Shown here: positions 33,404-64,000 of the stretch, one piece after another | How positions within the stretch are numbered: position 1 is the stretch's first letter | Layout: the number at the start of each line of letters is the position of its first letter | NCBI RefSeq assembly: GCF_000003815.2 | Contig: NC_049987.1 | Coordinates: 11,252,229 to 11,316,228, forward strand | Source of the DNA: Branchiostoma floridae | Taxonomy: Eukaryota > Chordata > Leptocardii > Amphioxiformes > Branchiostomatidae | Length of the DNA: 64,000 bases | Direction of reading: 5' to 3' | Program-made: the position numbers and the translations under genes | Notes under the pieces: model-generated | What the model saw: only the letters and a program-made list of their open reading frames with translations | What the model was told of the DNA's origin: nothing | Database searches by the model: none

Positions 33404-64000
<30,597 letters not shown>

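Overview
The window is intron-rich animal nuclear DNA, most likely from a cephalochordate (Branchiostoma, amphioxus). The evidence is four multi-exon genes with GT-AG introns, one group I metabotropic glutamate receptor that does not sort into vertebrate GRM1 or GRM5, very high density of small non-autonomous transposons, and G/C-rich 'ttcgcggtgg' hairpin elements of a kind I associate with amphioxus. The species call is inference; the gene calls rest on exons I assembled by hand with matching splice phases.

Layout. 1-1806: putative promoter region with a TCTCGCGAGA palindrome. 1807-4499 (+): six-exon TLC-domain protein, TLCD4/TMEM56 type, about 251 aa. 5633-17040 (-): eighteen-exon DEAD-box helicase DDX10 (yeast Dbp4), 885 aa, convergent with TLCD4. 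17041-18663: short divergent intergenic region. 18664-31277 (+): eighteen-exon class C GPCR of metabotropic glutamate receptor (mGluR) architecture, 883 aa, divergent in its ligand pocket; here called gene A. 31278-33403: tail-to-tail gap. 33404-57505 (-): group I mGluR (GRM1/5 ortholog), at least fourteen coding exons, here called gene B. 57506-64000: upstream DNA with no gene I can support.

Two class C receptors of the same architecture (signal peptide, Venus flytrap, nine-cysteine domain, 7TM) therefore lie tail to tail. Gene B keeps nearly every glutamate-contact residue and the group I loop ILAGSKKK. Gene A keeps the alpha-amino/carboxyl contacts but not the distal arginine, so it probably reads another amino-acid-like ligand. 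DDX10 and TLCD4 are housekeeping neighbours with no evident functional link to the receptors.

The most unusual signal is structural. Four exon-intron junctions in three genes sit inside tandem duplications: a 3' splice site present five times in 52-bp units (gene A exon 2), a 5' splice site present six times (gene A exon 12), a donor-containing minisatellite (gene B exon 7), and a 98-bp duplication of an acceptor (DDX10 exon 10). Separately, two unrelated DNA-transposon relics abut a 5' splice site so exactly that the target-site duplication overlaps the donor. Gene A also appears to use two GC-AG introns.
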